NCBI GenBank assembly: GCA_030762175.1
Contig: CM060842.1
Location: forward strand, 61,130,501 to 61,194,500
DNA length: 64,000 nucleotides
Direction: 5' to 3'
From: Metallyticus violacea
Lineage: Eukaryota > Arthropoda > Insecta > Mantodea > Metallyticidae
Position 1 is the first letter of the stretch. Each line of letters starts with the position of its first letter. Positions 34,363-45,960 of the stretch are shown here, one piece after another. Both the position numbers and the translations under genes were made by a program. The notes under the pieces are model-generated. The model had not been told where the DNA came from and did no database searches. It saw nothing but the letters and a program-made list of their open reading frames with translations.

Positions 34363-35182
34363 CTACTCAATTTATAAAACGTATACATTTTACTTCACTG
34401 ATGTTAATTTTTTAATTACTTTTCAACAGTAGATTTTGTTCCTTTTTCGGCTTTATAATAAATAGGTCGTTGTAACAGAATAATTTCCATGTTGGAAAGA
34501 GTAACAAAGATTGCGCCAGTTGTTTTTTCTTTTTCTCCCCACTCGTTTTTCATAAAAATCCATGACTTAATAATTTTTCAGTTGATGTTTTCACGTAGAA
34601 AGTTCAATAATCCTATTTTAATTAATTTATTCTAATTAAATGGCATCACACAAACCTGCTATTAACATTAAACCATCTGCATAATGCAATTCTGTAGTAC
34701 TGTTGGTTTAAGTCCTTAAGGACTTGTCTGGTGCTACTGTTAGGCATATCAAGTAGAATAACACACACTTGTATCAGTTTAGTACACGAGGTTCTTAAAC
34801 TGGTTTTAAAACTTGCTCTATTTCTGTTTGATGGCCGCTACGAAGGTGTATTTACTTTCTAAATGTAAAGTTTCTCTGGGGGAAATTGCTTACGTTTGGA
34901 GTAAATGCTGAAAATACTTTCCTATTTGTAGCTCAGTTTCTGTCGATATACAGACGACGGGGGAGGATATTATACAATTGTTAAGTTAGGTCGGAGGTGA
35001 CGTGGATGGCCGGCCACACATTCTTACAAATTAGTAAGTCGTCAAATAAACGTATTACTTATTATTTTCTTGAAGAAAACAGCGTTGGGTGAGTTCAATA
35101 CCGCGCAGCTCCACAACAAAATCCTGGAAAACGCGTATTTACTTTCGACATTGCACATAAACTTCAATCTGATGGTTTAGAG
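34363..35182. other. No gene seen
   Basis: AT-rich spacer with no recognised features. Confidence 0.55.
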
Positions 35183-35887
35183 AACTGTTTCCCAAACTGT
35201 GGTTCGCGAACCCCTAGGTAAGTCTGAAATAGAGAAGACTGACTAGTGCGCAAAGATGCATGCTGGAGAACGGAAGTTTCCAATATTAGCAAATAAAGCC
35301 ATAACGACCGTATTAAGCTATACTCACATATTTGGCGGAGTCTTCATTTTCGTAGGCCTATATTCAGTTGCTCTGAAATTGATTTGAAGTTTTTTATTTA
35401 ACGTCAGTGAGTTAAGCAGGCGCATCTTTCTCACTGACTTTCAAATGAAGATATGAATAAGTTTATAATGAAAACCTGTAGATTAAGATAAACGTTTTAA
35501 ATATTCAAACTATCCTGTAACTGTGTAACTTAAGTCCATGTGGAATTCTGTTATTATATAAAATATTTTAATGTTATTATAAAAACAAAGGCTTGTTTCA
35601 GTTTAAAATGTGTGATTAAAACGTGATTTTGAAAATTGAACCATATGCTATTTCATTAGCTTAGCTATTTAATTTCGTATTTAATGTTTTAAATGTAAAA
35701 TAAATACGTACCATATTTGAACAAATGTTATTTCAGCATTTTACGTTATTTTTGGAGGAGAATCGTAAGTTATACCCCTTTACCGTAAGTAAATCAATTT
35801 TGGGCTAATTTAAGGTTGTTTGACATTTTACATACTAATAAGGGGCTCGCTCAACTCAGCTACATATGAGGGGTTTGGGAACCACAC
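35183..35887. mobile_element. Non-autonomous hAT-like element (candidate MITE)
   Basis: The left end AACTGTTTCCCAAAC continues into TGTGGTTCGCGAACCCC. The right end, read on the opposite strand, is GTGTGGTTCCCAAACCCC. CAGTGGTTCCCAAAC is a common terminal pattern of hAT elements. The element is about 705 bp with no transposase frame. Flanking 8-mers GTTTAGAG and GACTAGCG match at five of eight bases, which could be a decayed 8-bp duplication. Confidence 0.65.
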
Positions 35888-37638
35888 GACTAGCGGGCTA
35901 GTCACGTGAGACCCAAATGCACGTATTTACGGAATTCAACAGGCGAAACCGGGCTTTGTTTGTCAACAACGTGAGGTTTATTTAGAATGTGTAGTAGTAG
36001 TAGTAGTAGTAGTAGTACAATGAAAACCCAGAACCATGTGCAGTCTGGTTCCTGCAACACGTGAAGAGCAGTTTCTTTTGAGAAACACAAGATATTATTT
36101 TTCAGGACACTGCCGTAGACAAAACCCGATGATTTGTTTACAAATGTGTGTTTTCAACGTGCTCACTAAGGGGTACCAACAGGTTAATTTGTTTAAAATC
36201 TTCAAAAAATTAATTTTTTAAAGCTCTTCAATATTTACTTCTTATTCATTCAAAATGCTCCACAGGATGTAGTTTTGGTTCAATTTGTTCAGATTAGCAA
36301 CATATAATTACAAAAATGAACAAAAAAATTGGTATATGATTTTCAGAACATTTTATATTACTAAATATATACGATAATTAATTTAACATGTTATGAAAAA
36401 AATTAGAAAATGTCATTTCAAAGTAAAGTCCCCCCCCCCCCCAAACAACTAGTGCAGTACGGAAAACTTTCTATGACAATTTGATTTCTCAATACCAAGT
36501 TAATGTGCAAACATTTTTATTTGGCTAAAACTATACATTCTGCATTAGTAAGAACATTTAGCATATTTGCATATAAAAGTAAATATTTTTTAAAAAAAAC
36601 TATTAGAGATATAAACATGGAAATTTACCGATGTGTATTATTGCCAAAATAATAGCCCAAGATAAAAAATGTTAGAACACTTTTGGAAAATGGCAAGATT
36701 TCGAAACTTCACCTTTGGGTAAGCTTAAGGCGAATATTCTCTCTCTCTGTCCCTCTGGAATGTCCTTGTGCAACAAATAATAAGCAAAAAGGATGGAAAA
36801 TTAATACCCTGAAGGGGCGGTGAGATCACTCGAACACTGTACAAAACTTCCGTAGTTCCCGCGTCATTTATAAGAAAATACATTAGAAATAGTCACAAAG
36901 TTATGCTATTTTAAAAATCAACCAATATTTATTTCCGATAGCTCGGACAATCCTTGCGCAACTTTGATCAGAATTTATGCACTTCGATGCACTAATTAAA
37001 CTAACGCTGTAACATTCCAGAATTCTTCTTTTTTCTATCAGCTGATTACTTATGTCGATAAAGGGAAACAAAAAATTGTTTAAGATATTTGTCGGTGCAC
37101 TATTCGAGCATAATATAGGTAACCCATTGCACATAAAATATTAAATAACGCACAAATAATTAATTGTTTTTCTGCACTTGAATTTGAGGGCATTTTGGAA
37201 AAAGAAAATTTATAGTCTCACCTATGCGTGAACATGCTTTCATGTTTTGATTGCCGACGAGCAAAGAATTGTATTATCTATCGCTGCAAAGCGTCATCTC
37301 CTTACCTTCCATCAATCACATCCTGTGCAGCGGCCTGAAACAGTATCCAGGCTTACTAAGAACCTGCTCATGCACATCCTACAGAAAATGGAAATATGTG
37401 AGCCTTCAGTTAATTGTTTGTATTTTCTTTGTAAAAATGTAACAGATGAGTCTACTTTGCTTCTATTTTTTGACTATTCTGTACATATAAAATTAGAAAT
37501 GCAATTTTATTTACTTTTAACAATATTCTGTAAAGTACGATTAGCGAAAAAAAATATAAAATTAATTGAATTTAGAAATTTTATTTTGGCTTTTCATACC
37601 TTGTTTATTGACAAAAAGTAAAATGCATCTGACCGAAC
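35888..37638. other. No gene; includes (TAG)n and a C13 run
   Basis: (TAG)n at about 35991-36017 and C13 at 36430-36442. Open frames at 36036-36221 and 37247-37621 have no recognised domain. Confidence 0.55.
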
Positions 37639-37985
37639 AGCGTGGCTCAGGTGCTAACACTTTGAACTCGCATTCGGGAAGTCACGGGTTCGAATCCCTT
37701 GAGGTCGATTATCCTGACCTTGAACTTTTTCATAGTTTCCCCAGGACACTTAGGCGAATGCTGGAATGAATCTTTCCTTTCCACGAATTTTTTACTCTTC
37801 CTTTCATATAATTTAATTCTTTTGGTTCTATTACAGGGTCGAAAGTGCCAGAACGAGGTGGGTTTGTGCGGTGTGACGGTGGCTTGCGCTTAAAAGAATG
37901 TCTGCCTGATATCTGACATGGAAATGACCTCTTTGAGGGGCTCTAACTCTATAAATGGGCGGCAGGGGGGAGGCGTCGGGATGCT
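37639..37985 (+). mobile_element. SINE family S3
   Basis: The tRNA-like head GCGTGGCTCAGGTGCTAACA carries an A box, followed by the B box GGGTTCGAATCCC. The body shares GACCTTGA, CATAGTTTCCCCAGG-like, CGAATGCTGG, CCACGAATTTTTTACTC, GTGCGGTGTGACGGTGGCTTGCGC and GAGGGGCTCTAACTC with copies at 40940 and 57341. The full length is about 345 bp. It is distinct from S1 and S2. Confidence 0.8.
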
Positions 37986-39440
37986 CAATCTAGAAACAAT
38001 GTTAGGGATCCTGTTTAAGTCCGTGCCTCGCCGCTGGGAGTCTCCCACGCCTTATTCAGTCCTTGAGCAAGGATGAAGTATCCAAAATATCCTCCTACAA
38101 TCCTTATAATCCAATGCAAATGTTCCCTGACCATGAATTAGATTACTCTAATTTACTTTCAATGTCTTTATATACTTTATGTCTTGATGTGTTTATTGAA
38201 ATATCATGGATAATATTTTCCATTAAATATTTATGTACACATACCATTTCGCTTAGAGCTAAACCTTTTACAACATACAAGTAATACTTAAAAGACCTAT
38301 AAAAACATATTTTATGTGTATAAAGAGCCGAAAGGTTATGGCCTAACAGTCCGGGTCCTAACTAAAATCATGTTTAATGCAGTTTATTTTAATTTTTTCC
38401 CATATTTATTTGCATATCACTGAAGCCCTATGCCGTACTGAGATGAGGTCCGGAAGTGACTCAAGTGGTCTTTGTGTAATGAGTTTGGCAGCAATCCAAA
38501 ATAAAAGTTTCGACAGCTTTCGAGGCCTCTGTCAGTATCACCGAGTTGGCCACATTTTATATAAGTATTCATATTATTTACATTTTATAAAAGAATAGCA
38601 GCAGTTCTTTGTTTAACGGACAGTAGGCTACAAGCAGTTGAACGCTTGATTGAACTATAACCACATGGGAGGAGAATATTTGCACTCGCACAGCACATTA
38701 GCTTGTGAGGAGGAAGTGAGTTTGCAAGCTTCCGGTACCTAAGCGATGGTGAGTTCAAGCGCACCGATTCTCAAAATGGGAGGTAATTTGATTTTAGCTC
38801 TGGCAATGACAAGCAATCAGCTCCGTGGAGACCGTGACGTTACATGGAAAAATGAGCCTACAACAGCAGGATTCACCTTATTTTTACTCTCATGGGCTCC
38901 ATTTTGGCATCGGAAATGTGAAACTGAAAGGTGATATTACTCGAGCACATTCACCTTTCCTTTCGTAAGCGTCAGGTAATACAGCATGATCTATTGACAA
39001 GTGTGTGATGTTCCTCTCTTTTCCTGTCTCTTCTAGCATGTATTCCGAGATCACTAGAAATTCGGAGAGTGCAGATTCGAATCTTGCCTGGATAAAGACG
39101 ATTAGTTGCGGCTTATATCCGAAGTTTAACCTCCAACGTTCCTAAGATCTGTTTTAATCCCGTGCAAAAAGAATGAATCTTTCGGTGAAAGTTTGGAAAT
39201 ATCTAAGTAAATAATCATTGTTAGCACTTGCTGTGTTACAGTCAACAAAAGTATTCAATTCTCAGTGCCGGCTGCGACCATGGTTTTATCGCGATATTCT
39301 TTGGTACTTGACTGAGAAGTTTAAAAGAACCTTAAGGGATAAAAGAGAAAATTAAATAAATACGCAACTAAGTAGCATAACCAGTTATAAAACAGAATTA
39401 ATTTACAGAGTTTTAAACTGTGTATAACTTTTTGTACCTA
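37986..39440. other. No gene seen
   Basis: A weak B-box-like GATTCGAATCTTGCC lies near 39072-39088 without a clear A box. Nothing else was recognised. Confidence 0.5.
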
Positions 39441-40678
39441 CGAGGGTAGGTTCGCAATTTCCGGCCTCGCCCATAAGGATTATCGCCTTCACAAAACCCT
39501 TATCTGGATCATACCTTATCTGTTAAGTAAATAATTGCAGATGTAACTCTCGCTCCGCTGGTTCAGTTGTTCAGATATCGTTGCATAAAGAAGGCTGTGT
39601 GTAGAACATTGTGACATGTTCAAAATGGAGTATCGAGCTCTTATTAAGTTCTTCACAAAAGAACGACTTACTCCAAATGATATTAAACAGCGATTGGACG
39701 GTGTATATGGGGAAGCGTCTCCCTCATATTGTACCGTAAAAGAATGGACCAAACTTTTTCGAATGGATCGAGAAAACATTGAAGACGAAGAGCGTGCAGA
39801 TCGCCCTTTGGAGGCGCTCACTCCTGAAAACATGTGGAAAGGAAAACCGGAACTTAAAGTTACAGAAATAGCAGCAAGGTTCGGTCTGTCTAAAACAACA
39901 GTTCTTCCAATTATTCATGAACATTTAAACATGAATAAGGTTAGTGCAAGATGGCTCCAAAAGCAGCAACGAGTCATCAGTTATCAGACATTTTTGGAGC
40001 TCTGCCGTGGCAACGAGAGAGAAGTTCTGCAAACATTGTTACAGGAGATGAAACTGTGGTCCTCTGCTATGAACCCTTGTCTAAAAGAGAATCAATGGAG
40101 TTGTGTAAAACTGGCGAAGCACCGCCTCTAAAGGCCAAGGTCACTCAATCAACCAAGAAGATCATGGCCACAAACTTTTGGGACTGTGAAGGAATACTCT
40201 TCATTGACCTCAAGGAGAGGAACACCACAGTAAATGGGGAGTACTATGCTGGCCTACTGCACAGACTACGTGCCTCCATCAAAGAGAAAATGTGAGGAAA
40301 GCCGAGTAGTGGTGTGTGCCTTCTTGACGACAACGCGCCCTGGCACACAGCTCTTGTTGCAAAGGAAGCTGTGAAGAAATATGGCTTCAAGGAGATCGAC
40401 CCTACAGCTCAAGATCTAGCTCCCAGCGACTATTTCCTCTTCTCAAAACTCAAGAAGGACCTTCAAGGAAGGAAATTTAAGTGTGATGAAGAAGTGATCC
40501 ATGATGTTTACGCCCATTTTGCTGTCAAGACTTCTGACTATTTTTGGGGCGGGATTGAAATGTTAATTCAAAGATATGAGAAGTGTATTGCAATAAACGG
40601 TAACTATATTGAAAAGTGAAATATAGTTTTATCATTCCTAGAAAATGGTTAGGCCGGAAACTTATGGGCCTAACCTCG
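39441..40678 (+). mobile_element. Mariner element, nearly complete but inactive
   Basis: TA flanks both sides (39439-39440 and 40679-40680). The ends are inverted repeats: the left begins CGAGGGTAGGTTCGCAATTT, and the right, read on the minus strand, begins CGAGGTTAGGCCCATAAGTT. Both continue into TTCCGGCCT. The element is 1238 bp, typical for mariner. The interior holds a transposase gene with one frameshift and one stop. A 3' fragment of the same family lies at 9585-9725. Confidence 0.9.
39616..40619 (+). pseudogene. Mariner transposase pseudogene, one frameshift and one stop
   Basis: The first frame (from MFKMEYRALIKFF) covers the DNA-binding part, with LTPNDIKQRLDGVYGE, TVKEWTKLF and VTEIAARFGLSKTTV. 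A frameshift near 40030-40040 moves the reading to another frame, giving NIVTGDET with the first Asp. A TGA at 40293-40295 follows IKEKM, after which the same frame continues with LLDDNAPWHTALVA (second Asp) and TAQDLAPSDYFLF (third Asp), ending INGNYIEK. The last two Asp are 32 residues apart instead of 34, suggesting a two-codon loss. The family's GDETW reads GDETV. It is a relatively young pseudogene. Confidence 0.9.
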
Positions 40679-40939
40679 TATGCTGTAAATTCGCCCTATG
40701 CTGGAACCGTCGCATCCCATACCAAAATGACTGCAATCCTCACATCCCTACCTGAAATTCTAAAGACCAACTTCTCATTTACCTGGGGAAGACCTGGGAT
40801 TGGATTGGTGAGATGGAGGAGGGCATTTCGGTACTTCAGCTTTGCTCTAAGACTAGCCGTTTGTGCCTATGCCCCAAAGGACGGAGGGGGTGTGAGACAA
40901 GGAAGTAGAATGGCTCCCTACCATTCTTTCCAGATATAA

Positions 40940-41284
40940 CACGCTGAAGACGCGGAGGCCCTCCCCTCTAAGAAGTTCGAGATCCTCTGAAGGGTGGCTT
41001 TCGTCCCAGAGCCCGGGGAAGAAATCTTTCCAAAGAGCAAGCCACCGTCACATCGCAGACAGCACCATCCCACCTAGCCTTGCACCTTTGTTCCTGTGCC
41101 AGAACGGATTGAAATAAATGAAACGAAATGGATGAGTGAAAATTCGTGAAAAGAAAAGATCCATCCCAATATTTGCGTAAATGATTTGAGAAAGCCATGA
41201 AAAAACCAAGGCCCAGGATGGCCAGTCCCAAAGAATTTCAACCCGGAACGTCTCGAATGCGTTACCCCATAAGCCATCCCGCTA
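40940..41284 (-). mobile_element. SINE family S3
   Basis: On the minus strand it opens AGCGGGATGGCTTATGGGGT with a B-box-like TCCGGGTTGAAATTC, then CCTTGGTTTTTTCATGG, ATATTGGGATGGATC, TTTTCACGAATTTTCACTC, a GTGACGGTGGCTTGCTC block and GATCTCGAACTTCTTAGAGG. It matches the S3 copy at 37639. The sequence between 40681 and 40940 is fairly GC-rich and unidentified. Confidence 0.78.
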
Positions 41285-42152
41285 AGTCGAGTTGCTCCAC
41301 AGGTATTTCATCAGGTACATCTTTAGCAACTTCCAAAGTGTGTTAGCCTGTTTCAGTTTTCGTATTTTCAGTCATTACTGATAATTACAAAGTAACTATT
41401 TTCATTCAAAATAGCTACATCCATATTTATAGTTGTTATAGGAAGCATTTCGCATCTTCCAACAATTAGTATGTCCTGTTACCACGTTTCGTTTTGCTCT
41501 CGATGTAAGGAGGATATAATGATTTCATTTAACTCGTTAAAATTAGCACTTACTTCAATCTTGTGTAGCTTCGCCGTCACCATCATGTCCACATATTACA
41601 CACTTGATATTGTAAACACCGCTTTCAAAGCTCCGAAACAAACCGAGATATGACGAAGTAGAAAAATCGCAACAAGGTCTAGAACTCCACGTGGAGTTGA
41701 TGCGTGACTAAGAAAAACCAACTTTAGCAAATGACTAGATAAGGAATGAAAGTTTGTGTTAACTGATAGTTTGATTATTGCTTATTTTTCAAACACTATC
41801 CACCTACTTTTATCTCATAATGGTTATTTATTCTTCAATTAATAATACTTGCATTCATATAGCAATTACTATGAGCATGTTTGTTAATGAGAGATTTAAC
41901 TATAATTATCAGGCTTTAGTTATAAACGTTGTCTGCTAACGCGTTATAGTCGCCACGTTCTCCTGGTTAACAATAGGAAAGCTTTCGGGTGTTTTAACTA
42001 TTTACCTGCCTAGCGATATACTTTGTATGATCGCACCAGTAATATTTTAGTTTCAGCCGGTGGCAGGCTAGGATTTAACAACAAACTCCAAGTTGAGTTA
42101 TGGCACCTTACCTCAGCTAGGGGAGAGTTTATTTATTACGGCGTTTACATAT
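41285..42152. other. No gene seen
   Basis: AT-rich spacer with no recognised features. Confidence 0.55.
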
Positions 42153-42257
42153 CGAACTCGGGTCGATTTGAATACGCTTTGAACATGGGCATGTAAATGG
42201 GAATCTTACTGAGTTCGAATTCAATTTGGATAGTGTATTCAAATCGATTTGAGTCCG
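42153..42257. repeat. 105-bp imperfect palindrome with 23-bp arms
   Basis: The arms at 42153-42175 and 42235-42257 are inverted repeats. The inner 13 bases, TCGATTTGAATAC, pair perfectly and the outer ten have four mismatches. The 59-bp spacer contains GTTCGAATTC. The short open frames here arise from the palindrome. It could be a tiny inverted-repeat element or a fragment of one. Confidence 0.75.
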
Positions 42258-44744
42258 AATGTATACATGACGTTATTGGTAAAGCGTTCCTTGATATACG
42301 GGTGGTAATGAAGGATATCATGGCAGTTATAACGGTTATCAACAAGTTCCTCCGCACTTGGGTGATGTGCACTGCAAGAGAAAGTTGGTACTCCGACATT
42401 TCTGTAATTCCTTCCTTCGAAACCGATTTTTAGCAGGTAATCTGCCCACCGTTACTAACGTATAGACTTACGATCGGCGCGCGGTCAGTGCTGTCACCCA
42501 AATTCACTAGTGAACTCTCTGTACACAATGGCTGCAGAGCGACTTTTCGCTGACCCTTTATTAAGGATGCTGTAGCCGCTGGCGCCGTAATTACACCCAC
42601 TTTCTAAAACATATATGCATCTTATTTTTTAGAAGATAAGACGTCACCCTCTCTCAGCTAAACACACAATAAATGTCTTCATTTACATTCCAGAACTTAA
42701 CTTGTTCTAATTTCAGGAGCGATTTTGTTGTTAACGTTCAAGGCATGCGCCAATTTCGTCTATATATATATATATTTTCCTTTGCTAAAACTGCAAAACT
42801 AAACTGTATTCTGGTGGTATTATTTTAAATGTTCTTTGTACAAAACAAAGACAAATTTACATCTGTGTTTTCATGTGCGTTATTACTTTTTGAGTCATTT
42901 TTATGACCTGCACAAAAATTTATTCATATGCTGACTGAATAAAATCGCACACAAAAAATGTAGTTATTCTGTGCCCTCATTCCGCTACGCAATCGGAATG
43001 TGTGTACATTAGCGGAAACAGTTTTACTTTCAGTGGATGAACGATTCCCGGTAAGACTGGAGTTAAAAATTTTATTGATGCAGCAAATGAGCTCACTTAG
43101 TCGTGTTTATCACTCCAACTGTTTCAATTGTATTTCTTTATGCAGTGAGTGTTAAGATTTTAACTGCGTATCTGTGTATTGCAAAGAATGCCGAGGGTGA
43201 GATATGCGCAAAGACAAAGAATGTTTAATACTGTTATGTGCAAATCGTACAAGTACTATATAGTGTAGGAGGGAATTTCTCACTAAATTTCTGGGACTAA
43301 TTACAAAATAAAGGGGGTTAAGATTCATGAAACAGCTATTGAACTTTTTCTTGAAAGTCTTGAATATGATTAGCCCAGCAAGTTGGTGTATCTGTCGGCA
43401 GCGCGTAAAAAGCAAATTAGTTGTTGTATCTTCATCTATATAAAATTACTGCTGTACCCGAAATAGAGCCCTTGGAGGCGCTGAAATTAAATATTGTCTC
43501 GCAGTGGAATTAAACACTTCAAGCATCTACTATGATAATATGTACAACATTATTCACTATTTACCACTAATAAATAACGAAATAAACAAAAAATGCGCGC
43601 AATGAGTTCTGAAGGCGTGACATGATTTTCCTCGGCAAATAGCGAGACCGTTACGCATCACCTTCCGAAAATTTCGATTTTGCAGCAGGATGAGGACCTT
43701 GAACCCCATAAAAAGCATAACATAAAAAAGAAGAAAATTTAAAAATGTTACATAAGTTTACACATTACCTTATATGAAAGTAATATTACAGACAGACTTT
43801 TTGACCTTTTGACTTTACCATGTCTTAATGGAAAATAAATATCGCGTATTGGGTGTAATGACAGGAAAAAAAAAAAGGATGAAATGATGGTAACATTAGA
43901 CGTCTTAACATGACATGCATAATTAGAATACACAGGCAGTGGTGAAATGAGCAGAAGCGACCCTAAAATGCAAATGAAGACAGTGTGAGAATATTAAAGA
44001 ATTCTATGAAGAAGAACGACTGCTAGTGCCAGCGACTGAAAGTTCCAACATTTAATGAAGAAAGAGTTGAGGGTGGTTGATTATTCCGTGCTTTTAATGT
44101 TTTCTACTGCCTATGAGCCAATAGCTTAAAACTTGTTATAATGAATTTACTAGAAAAACAAAATGACTCATAAAGCGCAGTACTTTGTTTTTCCTTCGTA
44201 GGTGTGGCACACAGGGCCGTATATAAGACTTTTTATCGTCGTCCTGAACGTTCTAGCTTATAAAATATTCGTTTCCCCTCTGATAATTATAAGAGAGGAA
44301 ACCAGACGTATTTTCAGTAATACCAAAATCGCGAATAACACAAACTCTGTTAATTTACGTTCCGTTTTTTCGGGGGAAAAAATAAACTCAATTTCTGGAT
44401 TTGTTTTACCAAAGCACTTTACAGAGCAATTTTCCCTTTTCGCTGTGGGTTTTTTTCCCCCTCCCCATTGTGCACCATTTAATTTTCCTCTTCACTTATT
44501 TTGTTTTTCAGTGTTAATTACGCATATCTCTCCCTTTCTTTCTCACCATGTAACGCGTTGACAATTGAAAAATGAGTACCTAGGTAGACAACAGTTCCAT
44601 AAACATGTTACACTTTGCCATTTTCAAATGAAATAGTACAATTTGTATCATTTGGATACAATTATATTAAAAGGATTGTATTGACGAAATACTCCTTTGT
44701 TTTGAAACGAACTCAATAATGTATTTGACAATATGCATTATATC
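42258..44744. other. No gene seen
   Basis: AT-rich, with (TA)n at about 42761-42775. The 119-codon open frame at 44202-44561 is AT-rich and hydrophobic by composition, without a recognised domain. Confidence 0.5.
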
Positions 44745-44960
44745 ATTATGACAGCAGTTTACAGATAATCACCTCCGTCGTTCAGACATCGTCTCAATGC
44801 TGAACAACTTTCTCATTACTTTCATTGCTGGTGAAACCACTGCCACAGCATCAGGGCCTTGTTCAACGGATCATACACGTGATAGTCACAAGGGCGTGTG
44901 GACGTGCGTTATCGTGAAGCATAATCACACCTCGTGACAGTTTTCAGGCCGTCCATTTCT
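44745..44960 (-). pseudogene. Mariner-like transposase relic
   Basis: On the minus strand, one frame reads IMLHDNARPHALVT, the second catalytic-Asp block of mariner-type transposases (about 44886-44925). About 100 bases on, another frame gives CLNDGGDYL, resembling the transposase C-terminus. The YSPDLAPSD block that should lie between is missing, so the copy has an internal deletion. The upstream half is not visible. Confidence 0.65.
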
Positions 44961-44969
44961 GATAATCAA

Positions 44970-45960
44970 GGCAAAATGTCTTTTCTATTTGCGTGGATAT
45001 ATTTAAGAGTCAGAAATAAAGGAACATGTTTCAGTACATATGGGGTTCGGTAGGACCAGTTTTTATTTTACTCCTTTTTTTTATTATTTTGGCTTCTGTT
45101 GCATATTTTAAGGTTAATAAAAATGTTCAACTTTTTTTTGGATCGTTATGTATTTTTCTGCAATTATTTATACATTTTAAAAGAACATAAAGAATTTCAA
45201 TATATCGAAGTGAAAAAGTTATAATTATTAAATGGCATGTTCACCTCACTAAAATATCTATTCAGAATCTTGTTATACAACTATTTCTTTTCAAGCAGTC
45301 AAAAAATTTCTCCTCAACCATTCACTTAAGCTCTTTAAATTGTAGAACCTTCATTAGTAAAAGGAACGCACGGTTACTCCCGGCATACGAATACCAGGAA
45401 ATATAGATGAGGTTTCTACTGCAGTTTTGAATAGTCTTGGCGAATGACCTTGTATCGATCTGCGCGATACAATTCTATGACCTTTATGGTGGAGGTAACT
45501 TTTTAGCTGCATAAATGTAACAAAAAATTGCAAGAGAGAAAGATGAGAGCGGTACAGCTGTGTAATAAACCGTTCCTACAATGTGTTCAGTACGGAAGTA
45601 ACAGAGATACTAACCTGATTCCCCTATAAACGCAAAAATAGAAAATGAACTCGACCAGAAACCACTGCGTATTTTTGCTTATTCGCCAGGACTATTCAAA
45701 ACTGCTTTGCTTTGTATAGATCTATATTTCCATGATGTCCTGAATGGTGAATGTTATCCGAAATATCTTGTTTTAAATATGCTCCAATCACTTCAGTGGA
45801 AGTAGAACGGTACTTCCCCCCCCCCCCATGACGAAAAGTGTTCTCTGACAAGAGCCTGACTATGACAGTTGATACCTTGAAAAAACATCTTCTTGTAACC
45901 AAGAAAATTTAGCTTAAGTACTTTAATTGCTTGATAAAGAAAGTAAGTATCTTAATTACC
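44970..45960. mobile_element. Dispersed repeat copy C (unidentified)
   Basis: About 990 bp, homologous to 59828-60775. Shared landmarks include TCTTTTCTAT, AAATGGCATGTTCAC, GAATCTTGTTATA, AACGCACGGTTAC, CAGCTGCATAAATGTAACAAA-like, GTGTAATAAACCGT-like, AAAATGAACTCGACCAGAAA and CTATGACAGTTGATAC. Several short open stretches occur on both strands, but no family was recognised and no terminal repeats were found. A C12 run (45816-45827) is private to this copy. Confidence 0.75.

Noticed and set aside
44202..44561. 119-codon hydrophobic open frame
   Set aside because: The hydrophobicity follows from T-rich codons. No signal-peptide or membrane family pattern is convincing.
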